Shown here piece after piece: positions 1-8,799 of a stretch of 11,817 bases of DNA. Source of the stretch: Dichomitus squalens LYAD-421 SS1 (lineage: Eukaryota > Basidiomycota > Agaricomycetes > Polyporales > Polyporaceae). How positions within the stretch are numbered: position 1 is the stretch's first letter; each line of letters begins with the position of its first letter. Under the pieces are notes generated by a model. The model searched no databases and was not told where the DNA came from. It worked only from the letters and a program-made list of their open reading frames with translations. Location: contig NW_006766929.1 of NCBI RefSeq assembly GCF_000275845.1, forward strand, positions 79,076 through 90,892. Reading direction: 5' to 3'. A program made the translations under genes and the position numbers.

Positions 1-28
1 CTCTTGATAACCTACCCATGGCGCGATC

Positions 29-214
29 TTGGGGATACGGAAGATATTGCCAACGAGGGGTAGAGGCGGAGGTCCGGGAGGCAGGGGTCCCGGGACAGAG
101 GATGCTGATCTGTATAGGAAAATCAGGAGGATGGCTAGGGCCGCAAGGCCGGAAGACGCAACGAGACTGAGAGAGAAGATCATGATAGAGGCCGGATGTG
201 GGGAGTCGATATGA
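29..214 (+). CDS. possible C-terminal exon, LYR-like motif (very uncertain)
   Basis: The frame is open from just after a TAA at 8-10 to a TGA at 212-214. It has no ATG near its left end, so if real it is the last exon of a gene entering from the left. The encoded tail is rich in Gly and Arg, then gives ADLYRKIRRMARAA followed by a charged stretch ending in REKIMIEAG. An L-Y-R followed by basic residues and a predicted helix recalls LYR-motif mitochondrial assembly factors, but the match is short. No clear splice acceptor defines the exon start. It could equally be a chance open frame. Confidence 0.15.
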   Translation: MGIRKILPTRGRGGGPGGRGPGTEDADLYRKIRRMARAARPEDATRLREKIMIEAGCGESI

Positions 215-1615
215 GGACGGATGAGTCCAGTGGTTTGCCATCTGTGCTTTTAAGAGCCGCAATGCATTCAGTGGAAACTGCGCCCAGATCTATAGAGCGA
301 GCCCAACTCACTGGTGATGTCCCCGACTCCCTCACATATGACATTTGAGCGGTTGGATAATCGATGAACACGCTACCGGTGGTGCCTTCTATCGCGCCCC
401 ATGCCTTCTGCGCTCTCACGCATCCTCTCAATCTTCAGAAAGGCGGCAGATGCTCCCCTGTCCTGTGGGCGGTGACGGGTCAAATAAGCCTTTCGAGGAG
501 CCATCACCACTTCGCTGCCAGTGCAGACCTGATACGTTCTGACGACATCCTCCCTCCGAAGATCACGAATGACTGTAATACGTCAACGAATCAGATTGAA
601 ACATATGAGGATCAACATACAGCCTTCCGCCCAAAGCGAAGCACCAAGACTTCCAAGCTTCACAGAATGGGCGTGTATCGTTCAGCGGGACTACCGGTGC
701 TATTATCGGCCCATATCAGCGCCAAGGGTGAACACAGAAGTGCGACCCTGTGAACATCTGGTCAGAGCGATTGAACGGTGAAGGGATGCAGAGGCTCACA
801 TGTGGCCCGCCTGACTTATTCGACACTGTTCTTCCGCACTAACCAGTATTGCAGGACGCCTGCTAGCCTGTGGACGCCATGAGGCTGTGATCGGAATGGT
901 ATCCGATCCCCTAGTTTGCAGTCCATCCACTGCTGTTTTGGCGAACGAGAGTTAAGCTCGCTATCTGTATGGATGATCTGCTGCAAACGCTTCAGAGGAC
1001 TGAATAGTCGAGCTTGAATCTGCTTACCGTATTTCAGAATAAGGCACCCGCTGGGCCGCTGATACACCGCATACCGCCAATGCGGCAACACACAAGCCTG
1101 AGTAACTGTGGCAAGAACCACATGACGAAGCAGAAGCCGATGGCTCCCGGAATGGAGGAATCCTATCCACAACGCATGGGTGCCGACGGCCCAGGAACGT
1201 AGCGATGCGCAGAATGGCCAAAGAGCATCTCGAACTACCGTTTTGAATCTTTGAAGCGGATTCACTTCTGTCATATCTCGATGAACGTTTGTCAAGATCT
1301 TCGAGAATTCGGATGACTTGAGTGGCGCCCTATGCCGAGACCGATGGTCGCTGACAGTGGAGATTACGAGCACGATAAAAATCAGTCTACCCGCTGAGCC
1401 TCAAACGAACTCGCCTACACACCAATTCGTCTGGCCCCTCCGCTATGCACATAGCAAAAAACAACATCACGAACCACTGCCATGGTTCCGAACCAAACTG
1501 AATTTTTGATGCGGCTATAATACAAATTCAAATGCAAGGAAGATGCGTGCATATTATGCTACAAAGGGAAAACACACAGTACAAGTACAGTGGTCGACGA
1601 TCATGTCATCCCAGC
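215..1615. other. no gene recognised
   Basis: About 1.4 kb with only unassigned open frames on both strands. The longest is minus 1373-816 (185 codons). It starts with ATG and has no stop, but shows no recognisable motif, no clear membrane or domain pattern, and mixed codon use unlike the nearby Hsp20 genes. I treat it as unproven. The right end of the stretch is the 3' flank of the minus-strand Hsp20 gene, whose stop is at 1616-1618. Confidence 0.4.
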
Positions 1616-2224
1616 TCAAGCGATCGTGATCTTCTTCGGCGCTTGCTCGGGCGTCGTCCTCGGGAAAGTGACGCTCAGAACGCCATTCTCCATCGTTGCC
1701 TTGATCTCCTCAGGCTACGGATCGACTCGTCAGTACCGATCACATACACATTGTGCGATAGAAGAGATAAGCGAAACTAACCTTGATTCCCTGAGGGACG
1801 GGGAGAGCCCGCGAGAACTTGCCGTAGCGGCGCTCGCGGACGGCGTAGCCCTTCTCGTCGTGCTCGGATGAGATGGAGGACTCGCCGGAGACGGTGAGGA
1901 CGTTGTCGCGCAGGTCGATGCTGACCTTATCCTTGGTGAGGCCTGGGAGCTCGAACTGGGCCGTCACTAGGTTCTTCTCTTTGTCCTCATGCAGATCCAT
2001 CCTACACAATCGTTCAGTCAGCATTTGATTCAACGAGGACAAGAGATGGGAAGCGAAGACAAAGGAGTCTATAGGTACCTTCGGCGCAATGGTCTGGATG
2101 CGGCGTTCTCGTTCTGACCACGCTGGCTGACCGCGTTCGACGTGCGTGCGTTGAACGCCTCGTCGAAGAGCCGATCGAAGTCAGAGAGGGAGTAGAACGG
2201 CTCGGTGAAGAAGGTGAGAGACAT
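1616..2224 (-). CDS. small heat shock protein, Hsp20/alpha-crystallin family
   Basis: ATP-independent chaperone that binds unfolding proteins; cytosolic by its lack of a targeting signal. Three exons on the minus strand: 2224-2079, 2001-1782 and 1714-1616, giving 154 residues. Introns of 77 and 67 bases are GT-AG, in phase 2 and phase 0. The N-terminal arm carries SDFDRLFDEAF. The alpha-crystallin domain runs from about residue 50 (MDLHEDKEKN) through FELPG, a VRERRYGKFSR segment and the family's NGVLSV strand (132-137). The C-terminus ends in an I-T-I anchor (151-153). The length is usual for fungal Hsp20. The ATG at 2224-2222 is chosen because it starts the frame leading into the conserved arm, about 110 bases below a TATA box. 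The gene is the divergent partner of the Hsp20 at 3013-3594, with identical exon 2 and exon 3 lengths (220 and 99). Confidence 0.95.
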
Positions 2225-2333
2225 GTCGGAGGTGGTGCGGAAGCGTGAAAGGGTGATGGAAGTGCTTAAGAGTGATGCGAATACGAGTACGATGTGAATG
2301 TTTGTTGGGGAGACAGGCAGAGAGGATGCAGGG

Positions 2334-2341
2334 TTATTTAT
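2334..2341 (-). promoter_or_regulatory. TATA box of the minus-strand Hsp20 gene
   Basis: The minus strand reads ATAAATAA here, about 110 bases upstream of the ATG. The leader between them is pyrimidine-rich on the coding strand. Position and sequence fit a TATA element; no transcript start was checked. Confidence 0.6.
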
Positions 2342-2375
2342 CTTCCTTGTAGCTAATTGACGTGGTCGGGACGCT

Positions 2376-2388
2376 GAAAGTTCGAGAA
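2376..2388. promoter_or_regulatory. heat shock element (HSF site)
   Basis: GAAAGTTCGAGAA is a perfect run of three alternating units, GAA-nn-TTC-nn-GAA, the consensus bound by a heat shock factor trimer. It lies 35 bases upstream of the TATA box of the minus-strand Hsp20 gene, the usual position for such a site. It sits about 620 bases from the ATG of the plus-strand Hsp20. Confidence 0.8.
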
Positions 2389-2785
2389 AAGGCTAGTTGC
2401 CGAAGTAGGTCATGACACGCAGCAGAGGCATTCTTGAGCCGACAAGGACGCAGAATGACGCAGACTATGCGGTACGTCCATTCCCACTCGAGAACGTTTG
2501 TGGACCTTCCCGTTAAGATTGGGCAACTCCAGAGCGTCGATTCGCAGCCTAGGCAACATAGCAAGTCCAGAATCCAAATTCGGCGTTCATCTACGCTTTC
2601 GACGCTCCATAGGCCGATAGGAGTGCGATTATGACCGAGTGTATGACAAGAGCTCGAGTACGTCGCAGTCCAGAGCGAGAGCAGAGCTGGCGATAGACTC
2701 GGCGCCACACACACGGGATCCGCCGGGGTTGATGGCTGTTTGTTCTCTTTTCCTGATTTGCAACTCAACGCTGAAAAAGCGCCCG

Positions 2786-2803
2786 TTCTCGATTGTTCTC
2801 GTA
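2786..2803. promoter_or_regulatory. imperfect heat shock element near the plus-strand Hsp20
   Basis: TTC-TC-GAT-TG-TTC-TC-GTA keeps the five-base periodicity of TTC and GAA units with mismatches in units two and four. It lies about 105 bases upstream of the plus gene's TATA box. A second weak array, TTC-GC-GCT-TA-TTC-TG-G, is at 2850-2865. A stress-response-element-like CCCCT is at 2814-2818. These are pattern matches only. Confidence 0.4.
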
Positions 2804-2904
2804 AACTGCGCTGCCCCTTTCTTGCGTTGACTAGCAATTTCCGTAAGCCTTCGCGCTTATTCTGGCACTATCCTAAGAATGCGGTCATGAGCCTGCAGAA
2901 TGGA

Positions 2905-2910
2905 TATAAA
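2905..2910 (+). promoter_or_regulatory. TATA box of the plus-strand Hsp20 gene
   Basis: TATAAA, 103 bases upstream of the ATG at 3013. The spacing mirrors that of the divergent partner. Confidence 0.65.
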
Positions 2911-3012
2911 GCAGAGTCTGTTGACCTTCGCTTCCCACTGACTAACGACTATACAACACTCGCATAACTCGGCATAGCTCTTCTGCTCCTGACCGCACTT
3001 GTCTCTTACCAC

Positions 3013-3594
3013 ATGTCGCTCGTCAATTTCTTCAACAACGACCCATTCTTCTCCGAGTTTGACCGCCTCTTCGACGAGGCGTTTGCTCGTCGCACCGGCG
3101 GTGGGAACACCCAAGTCCAGCGTCAGTCTGGCAACGACGCGCCGCGCGTTCTCCGCCCAAGGTAAGCATCACTGTGTAGCCTCAACTGCTTTCGAACTCT
3201 GTCACTTAGTTGCACTTCTCAGGGTTGATGTACACGAGGACAAAGAGAAGAACGTCGTCACCGCGACGTTCGAGCTCCCTGGCATCAACAAGGAGAACGT
3301 GAGCATCGATGTGCAGGACAACCTCCTCACCGTCTCAGGCGAGACAAAGTTTGAGTCGAACCGCGACGAGAATGGCTACGTCGTCCGGGAGCGTCGCTTC
3401 GGCCGCTTCTCGCGTTCACTCCCTGTCCCTCAGGGTGTCAAGGTAAGCACTCTGCGACTATGGATGCCACGAGCATTCAGCTGACCTATCTCTAGCCTGA
3501 GGAGATCAGGGCGTCGATGGACAACGGTGTGCTCACCGTAACGTATCCGCGCCAGACTGCAGAGCAGCTCCCGAAGCGGATCACCATCTCATAA
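3013..3594 (+). CDS. small heat shock protein, Hsp20/alpha-crystallin family
   Basis: Cytosolic chaperone of the same type as the gene at 1616-2224. Exons are 3013-3161, 3223-3442 and 3496-3594, giving 155 residues. Introns of 61 and 53 bases both begin GTAAGC and end in AG, in phase 2 and phase 0. The N-terminal arm has SEFDRLFDEAF. The alpha-crystallin domain starts near residue 51 (VDVHEDKEKN) and includes FELPG, VRERRFGRFSR and NGVLTV (133-138). The C-terminus carries I-T-I (152-154). Codons are strongly biased to C and G endings, as in highly expressed genes. The gene is divergent from its paralogue, and both probably respond to heat shock factor at the shared intergenic region. Exon 2 read alone runs past the second donor without a stop for about 40 bases; the spliced form is preferred because it restores the conserved C-terminal strand. 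Confidence 0.95.
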
Positions 3595-4148
3595 ATGCGG
3601 ACTTGGAGATTCCTCACATCAACTGTAGCATACCCTCGTCGACATGCTTTCGCTGTATCACTGTATGGTTCCGTTTCAAATGATCAAATAGTCTCTTAGC
3701 ATATCGGATTGTATTTACCTCCAATTTTTCAGTTACAAGCAAAGGTTGGAGGCGTGCCGGACCGAAGTATTACGATGATAGCGTGGGAATTGAGCGACGA
3801 GACGCGTCGCGTTGATAGGCATATGACCGCGTTAATTTCGCTGTCCCACCCTATAGAGCCCTCCTCGGATGCAGTATTGCCGCGACCTTGACTGCTACTA
3901 CTGCTACCACCGTTTTTTTCATTGCAAACATTCGAACGAATACTACGGTCACGGTGCATAACCAGACGGCAAAGAGAGCGTTGACTTGGCAAGAGGTTTT
4001 TGAAGGTATGCTCAGACTCAGTTCTCTCATTCGCCTATACTCCAGAGGAGCGGCTGCACCTTTTGAGACATACCTTGGCGTAATGGATTCAGACTCGCGT
4101 TGGTGTTGTGTTCCTCTCTCTATAAGCTTGATCATAAAATAGCTCTGC
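3595..4148. other. no gene recognised
   Basis: This is the 3' flank of the plus-strand Hsp20 followed by about 500 bases of short overlapping open frames without recognisable motifs. A short run of CTACTACTGCTACCACC-type triplets is near 3891-3910. Nothing else is seen. Confidence 0.5.
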
Positions 4149-4155
4149 TATAAAT
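4149..4155 (+). promoter_or_regulatory. TATA box upstream of the XPA-like pseudogene
   Basis: TATAAAT lies 47 bases before the ATG at 4196. It is likely the relic promoter of the first paralogue; the second paralogue has a TATA-like element at a similar place. Confidence 0.4.
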
Positions 4156-4195
4156 CTGCCCCTGTAGCGCCTCTGCTGATATCTGTCTTGTTGCC

Positions 4196-5541
4196 ATGAA
4201 CGTTTGTGTACGTCTTCCGGCATTGCGAAAGCCTCGACCGGACATCCGGATAGCATTCGAAAGGATACAACACCCTGGAGACCAACTACGTATTCTCCAG
4301 GCGACACTTAAAGTCGAGTATCTGGCGTTCCAGAGAGTATCACGGTCAGTGCGCTGGCTTCCCGGCCCTGCGACGGACTGACATAGTCCCCAGATCCACA
4401 AGGAGCGAGCTATCAGGCTTTACCGTCTAGGCGCACAAGATCTGGACGACGTCCATTTGTCAGATGGGTTGTATGTCTATCCGCGAGCTTCGCTAATGCA
4501 TGTCTCGCTGAACTCAGTCAGAAGCAATCTCAACATTGGATGCTATTTCAACTCGTACAAGGAGCGTGCTGTAGAATGGAAAGCATGTGAGATTCACGGA
4601 GGCCCGGCCAAGTACTGGAAATTGTGAGTCCTCGAAGCCATGTTGCCTTCTCGCACCTCACAGCTCCTTCCCTTTTGGTAGCCTGAAAGCGGAGTCAAAG
4701 TGTCAAGGTGCACCTCCGAGCAATCTCCTCCCCTATGACTACAGCCAGAGACGCAAGTACGATCTCAACCTCCCATATCCACCCTTGCCCCCCGACCGCT
4801 ACGTTGGTGACTCGTCGCGCCTTCGCCACGCCAAAGCGTGCCTCGACCCATGGGTGTGGGACACCTGCAACGCCGTGCTAAATGACGTCTTCCTCGGCGG
4901 CCGCTTCCCTATCCCTCCTGACGACTTAAACGAAGATCGTAGGACCGCCATGAAGCAGGCTGTCCTCTTCGTCAAGTCACAATCCCCTATTCATACTAGA
5001 CGCGTCAAGAAACCACTCGGCCGCTATCCCTCTATAGTGCTGTTGTGAGAGTTCCTCGCAAAGTCACCGAAGGCACCCGCGCTCGGAGCTACGGAATACG
5101 GCTCGCCTGGAGCAGGGCTTCGTTTCCTTAGGAAAGGAATGAACGGCTACTACGGTTAGGACAAGAAATACCTCGGGCGTGTCTTTACCGCTGCGTGTGC
5201 CGTCGTGAGAGAGCTCGGTACGGGTGTCAAGGGCTGGGGCTCAGCACGTTGGGAGGTCTACGATGAGGTACGTACTACCGCTCTACCACGGGAGATCGCT
5301 TCCCGGTCGTCTGCTCCCCCTGAATGCTGCTGTCAAGTACACAAAGTCGCTATACTGCGGGCTCTGGTACTGCAGTGTGCATGAAGCGTGGTCGGACGAC
5401 GCGGCCATGGCGTGGCTGAGGGGCGGGCTTCCAGTAGAGGATATGTCCGACCATATACGCGGCTATTGCGGAGCTGGAGTCGAGTTCAACGGCCTTCTTT
5501 TGGAGACGCCATCTCAGTCGCGGCCCAGTTCTGCCTCGTAA
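4196..5541 (+). pseudogene. decayed paralogue of the XPA-like gene at 6242-7732
   Basis: It matches the downstream gene exon for exon: exon 1 remnant to 4344, then 4394-4467, 4522-4623, 4682-5267 and 5338-5541. All four GT-AG introns sit at the same positions and phases as in the intact copy, two differing by one base or none in length (49 and 54). Shared blocks include ERAVEWKA, HGGP, DRYVGD and RWEVY. The frame holds across all splice junctions, but three in-frame stops break it: TAA at 4309-4311 in exon 1, TGA at 5046-5048 where the intact copy has Arg CGA, and TAG at 5157-5159 where it has Trp TGG. The ATG at 4196 is not in frame with the conserved exon 1 end (VPESIT, matching IPEDWT). 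An intron hiding the 5046 and 5157 stops was tested and shifts the frame. The gene is therefore probably dead, although exon and splice conservation suggests the loss is not ancient. Confidence 0.85.
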
Positions 5542-6157
5542 CGGCCTCCCCACTCGCAGTCCAAGGTTCGTTCTACAAGCTCGATGTGAAACCCTTGCGA
5601 CTGGTGTGCGCCCCCTTCTCTCGGAGCCCACCCGCCTACATGCGGCATTGAATTTTGCGGAGCGTTGACAGGAGGGAAAGGAGACTACTCAGTAGCATCG
5701 TTCCTCCGTTACAGCACTCCTATCAATCGGCACTCACAGAACGATGATAGAATTGTTGGCGTGCCTGCGTAGTCTGTCAACTAGTCTGTGAGTGTCGTGA
5801 CTAAGAAAAGCTGCTAGTCCCCCGGGAATAACATACAGGACCGCCGACACGTACGCTCCGTCTCTTCGTTGTCTGATTTCAATTGCGGTCACCGTCTGTC
5901 ATTAGGATTTGAATGTCCGACCAATGCGCCCTAAGCCCTGAACACTCAAGGGCACTGCCTAGGGCCGCTGCCGATGTCAGACCAGAGGGACTCTACTCTT
6001 GCACTCATTGCTCTCCGCTCACCCCCAAGCTGTTCACCGCGACAGAACAGGGGATTATAGATCAGACTTACAGGTGAGCGGATTCCAACAGGGATTCGGT
6101 TCGCGGGCCGCCAGGAGAGGGCGCTCCGAAACCTTCCCACGATCCTGTTCTCTAGAC
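5542..6157. other. intergenic, no gene recognised
   Basis: This holds the 3' flank of the pseudogene and the upstream region of the intact paralogue. The minus frame 6218-5946 (90 codons) has no motif and is likely chance. The only structure seen is the nested inverted repeat at 5928-5965. Confidence 0.5.
5928..5965. repeat. nested inverted repeat (hairpin)
   Basis: Outer arms GCCCTA (5928-5933) and TAGGGC (5960-5965) enclose inner arms GCCCT (5935-5939) and AGGGC (5949-5953) around a nine-base loop. The two arm pairs are variants of one motif. It lies about 280 bases upstream of the ATG at 6242. The role is unknown. Confidence 0.45.
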
Positions 6158-6163
6158 TATAAG
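6158..6163 (+). promoter_or_regulatory. TATA-like element of the XPA-like gene
   Basis: TATAAG, 84 bases upstream of the ATG at 6242. The context and distance are similar to those of the other TATA boxes in the window. Confidence 0.4.
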
Positions 6164-6241
6164 TAGAGTCTCGCGCCGGCGATGCTCTGGACTTGACTTC
6201 ATCAGAAGTACTGACCATGCTGTTCGGATATCCAGTACTTC

Positions 6242-7732
6242 ATGTCGCCTCGGAAGAGAAAAGGAAAGGACAGAGAAGAAGGGAAACGCAAACGACGCAG
6301 GGTTGACTCCGAGGAAGACTGTCTCGAGGATGGCAGAGGCGATGCTGGTTCATCCGCGTCTGGCCTGGATACCTATGGTTGGGAGACGGCAATCCCGGAG
6401 GACTGGACGGTAGGTCAGATCATAAAGTGAGTATTCCTCCACTGAAGGATGTCTCGTAGATCTCGAAGGCGATGGCAATGCTCGACTACCGTCTGACTCA
6501 TGCCGACTTCCAGAGCATCACGGCTCGTGAGAAGAAGCGGTAAGTCATCGTGTACCTCCTTCCAAATCACGCCTTAATGCCTGTCTCCGGTAGCACTGAA
6601 GAGGGAAGACATGCATATTACATTTACAACGAGCGAGCGGTCGAGTGGAAGGCTTGGGAAAAGCATGGAGGTCCCATCGGGTTATGGAAGTTGTAAGTCC
6701 TTGCATAATGCTACGCCCGACCACTGTTTCAACGCCTGAGGCACACGCTGACAACAGCCCAACACCCTAGCTTGAAGGCTTTAAAGAAGGAGCACGAAGC
6801 AAGCGGTAGCACGGACCCTTTCGACATTCCCTACAGCTATGCGGCCGATCGCCTATATGACCTCGACCTTCCCGAAACCCCTGAGCTCAGCGACCGCTAC
6901 GTGGGAGATCTCCGTCTGCTACGATATGCGAAACAGTCTCTTCCTCCTTGGCTATGGAACGTCTGTAACTCGAAGCTCAACAAGGCGCTCCTGGACGGCA
7001 AGCGCCCAAACGGTTGCGACGACCTGACCGAAGAACGTCAAAGAGCCATCGGCGCACTTGTCTCTTTTGTGAATGAGAATCCTATACGGTACATAGAAAA
7101 ACCTGCGCAAGACGTTGCCCCGTCCCTGTATATCGCCACACTCCGATCCGTCCTGGCAGCAGCTCCCATCGCTCCCCGTTTCGGTTCCCAGGCCTGGGGT
7201 ACTCCTGTGGCCGGATTGGACTTCTGCGAGGCCGATGGTCATCCACGCTATGAGTGGTGTGCTAGCTATCTGCAGCGGATATTCAAGGCCTTATGCACCG
7301 TGATCAGTAAACATGGGATAGGCAATGAGGGTTGGAGGAGCATTCGTTGGGAGGTTTACGAAACTGTATTTCTGACCAGCCCCTCAGTATATCATGCATC
7401 CTGTCTGACCACTGTTCTTACAGTACGTGGAAACTGTCCGTGGAGGCCTCACATTCTACCGGGCACAAATGGAGTGGACGGACTATGCCGGTGTATGGCT
7501 GGACGCCCAGCTCTCCCCGAAGGACATCAAAGAGAGCCTTCGTGGTAAGTGTGAAGCCGGGATCCCTTACAACCAGTTGTTGCCATCCCCTGCAGCCTTA
7601 GAGGCGTCATCGTCCTTGCCTCCGCCGTCTGCCGCAGGACCCTCGTCCCCTGCCCCTTGCCCGGCGTCTTCACAGAAACAGACGGCAGGTCCCTCGTCAT
7701 CCGCTTGCATGCCTTCCCCCCTGGTGGGTTGA
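6242..7732 (+). CDS. nuclear protein with XPA-like DNA-binding segment, fungal paralogue family
   Basis: I do not recognise the whole protein. Exons are 6242-6409, 6460-6539, 6594-6692, 6771-7365 and 7424-7732, giving 416 residues; introns are 50, 54, 78 and 58 bases. Residues 1-25 are strongly basic with KRKRRR, a likely nuclear localisation signal, followed by an acidic stretch. Residues 57-118 run ISKAMAML-Y-L-ADF, then YNERAVEWKAWEKHGGP and FLKALKK. This spacing resembles the XPA C-terminal DNA-binding module (IxKxxAxxxYxLxxxDL, then a helix with V-A-HG and a closing L-x-x-L). That is inference from pattern, not a search. Residues 135-350 form a conserved region shared with the decayed copy at 4196-5541 (DRYVGD, PWLW, RWEVY, WLDAQL). 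The tail from about 360 is Pro/Ser/Ala-rich with repeated AGPSS. The first donor is set at 6410, not 6427, because only it keeps the frame into exon 2 and matches the paralogue. Confidence 0.8.
7545..7675 (+). other. possible alternative intron(s) in the last exon of the XPA-like gene
   Basis: A consensus donor GTAAGT at 7545 sits inside exon 5. Paired with CCCTGCAG ending at 7595 it defines a 51-base, frame-neutral intron. Paired with TTCACAG ending at 7675 it defines a 131-base intron that moves translation into another frame, open to a TGA at 7840-7842, and replaces the low-complexity tail with about 55 residues including LVIRLHAFPPGG and YGEILTFDWSP. The paralogue keeps coding sequence across the donor (RGYCGAGVEFNGLL against RGKCEAGIPYNQLL) and lacks GTAAGT. 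This favours the unspliced form as the main product. Confidence 0.4.
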
Positions 7733-7944
7733 AGCCTTATCTCCCTTGTAGTTACATGCATTTGGAGCGCGGTATAGTGCTGCGCTATGGTGAGATACTT
7801 ACCTTTGACTGGTCACCTGCGCTGACTTCAGAAGCTAGATGAATTGTCGTATTTCTCTATTTATTTTTGCATCGCTATCTGATCCAATTCAGCTAAAATT
7901 ATCTGGACTGCTCGTTCCTTCATCTCTGACGCCACACTTTCATC

Positions 7945-8697
7945 TTACTTGATGTCACCATCTGCTGACTGTTCCTCCTCGCGCAACGTCGTGATCATTA
8001 CAAAGTCACTGTCACCATTGGTCTTCACGTCGCTGGACAAGTTTTCGTATTTTCCATCCGCCACAATTGACGTTGTGTATTCCGCCGCTTAAAGTCGGTT
8101 TGAATGTGGTCAGTGACACTGATAGTAGTATAAGCGCTTCGAATTATAGATAGACAGAGACAATTGGGTACTTGCCAGGATTGATGTATAGGATGTCTTG
8201 ATGTCCGCCAAGCTTTGCCGCATACGTCTCGCTTTACCAAGATGTTACCCTACACAGTTCACAGGCTTGACTGCAGCTTCTGTGACTGGGGCCAAATAGC
8301 AACGCACGTATTCACTCTGATCAGTAGTAGTACAATCGGATATCCATCTGCTTCCTCTATAGTTCGGTCCCAATCATCTCGATACCGTTCAAGCATTGAA
8401 CGGGATTGTTGTATGCAAGTCTGTCAAACAGTCCAATGGATGATATGTAAGTCAGATGTTGTGGATATTGATAAATTGTGGTCGGCGATCATAAGCGTCA
8501 AGTCCCTCAGCTCATAAACGTCCCGCGAGGTCGTCACCTCGTACCTTGTCGACTCAGAGCTACGTGGAAGGATGCGTGGTTCAAGATGTCCGCTGAGGGG
8601 CCTTACCGACACAGGCATCAACAGTCCGGACATCTGGAATATGTGATTCCAGTAATGCGGCCTCAATTTCGCTCAAGGGGAGCTTCGGATTAGACAT
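7945..8697 (-). CDS. unidentified minus-strand gene or gene relic, structure only partly resolved
   Basis: I do not recognise this protein. Several frames look coding. From ATG 8697-8695 the first runs PLSEIEAALLESHIPDV and continues to a GTAAGG donor near 8607. A middle exon may open at 8420 after TTTGACAG (SMLERYRDDWDRTIEE). A further frame, open from about 8371 to 8247, reads DQSEYVRCYLAPVTEAAVKP and meets a TAA at about 8246-8244, past which the same frame continues with QSLADIKTSYTSIL to a donor at 8171. The last exon, 8087-7945, is the best supported: it joins in phase and encodes an acidic tail (NGDSDFVMITTLREEEQSAD) to a TAA. The middle needs either introns of only about 36-38 bases or a frameshift plus a nonsense codon, so it may be decayed. 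It lies 103 bases below the SDR stop and converges with the XPA-like gene. Confidence 0.4.
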
Positions 8698-8799
8698 GCA
8701 GCGTTCATCGACCATTCTTGATATTGCCACGCTATAGGAGCACATTTGCAAGAGGATGTCATATGAGAATTATCATCATTATTGGGACGCACGCTACGA

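Noticed and set aside
816..1373. 185-codon open frame on the minus strand
   Set aside because: Long for chance but with no recognisable motif, no clear transmembrane pattern, and mixed codon use; at least one such frame is not surprising in 12 kb read in six frames.
5123..5135. Palindrome TTTCCTTAGGAAA
   Set aside because: It lies inside an exon of the pseudogene and is short enough to be chance.
5045..5159. An intron (GTGAGA to GTTAG) that would remove both late stops of the first paralogue
   Set aside because: Its length of 115 bases shifts the frame and leads straight to another stop, and it would delete sequence that aligns with the intact copy.
6427..6459. GTGAGT at 6427 as the first donor of the XPA-like gene
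   Set aside because: It gives an intron of only 33 bases and a frame that stops in exon 2; the donor at 6410 keeps the frame and matches the paralogue.
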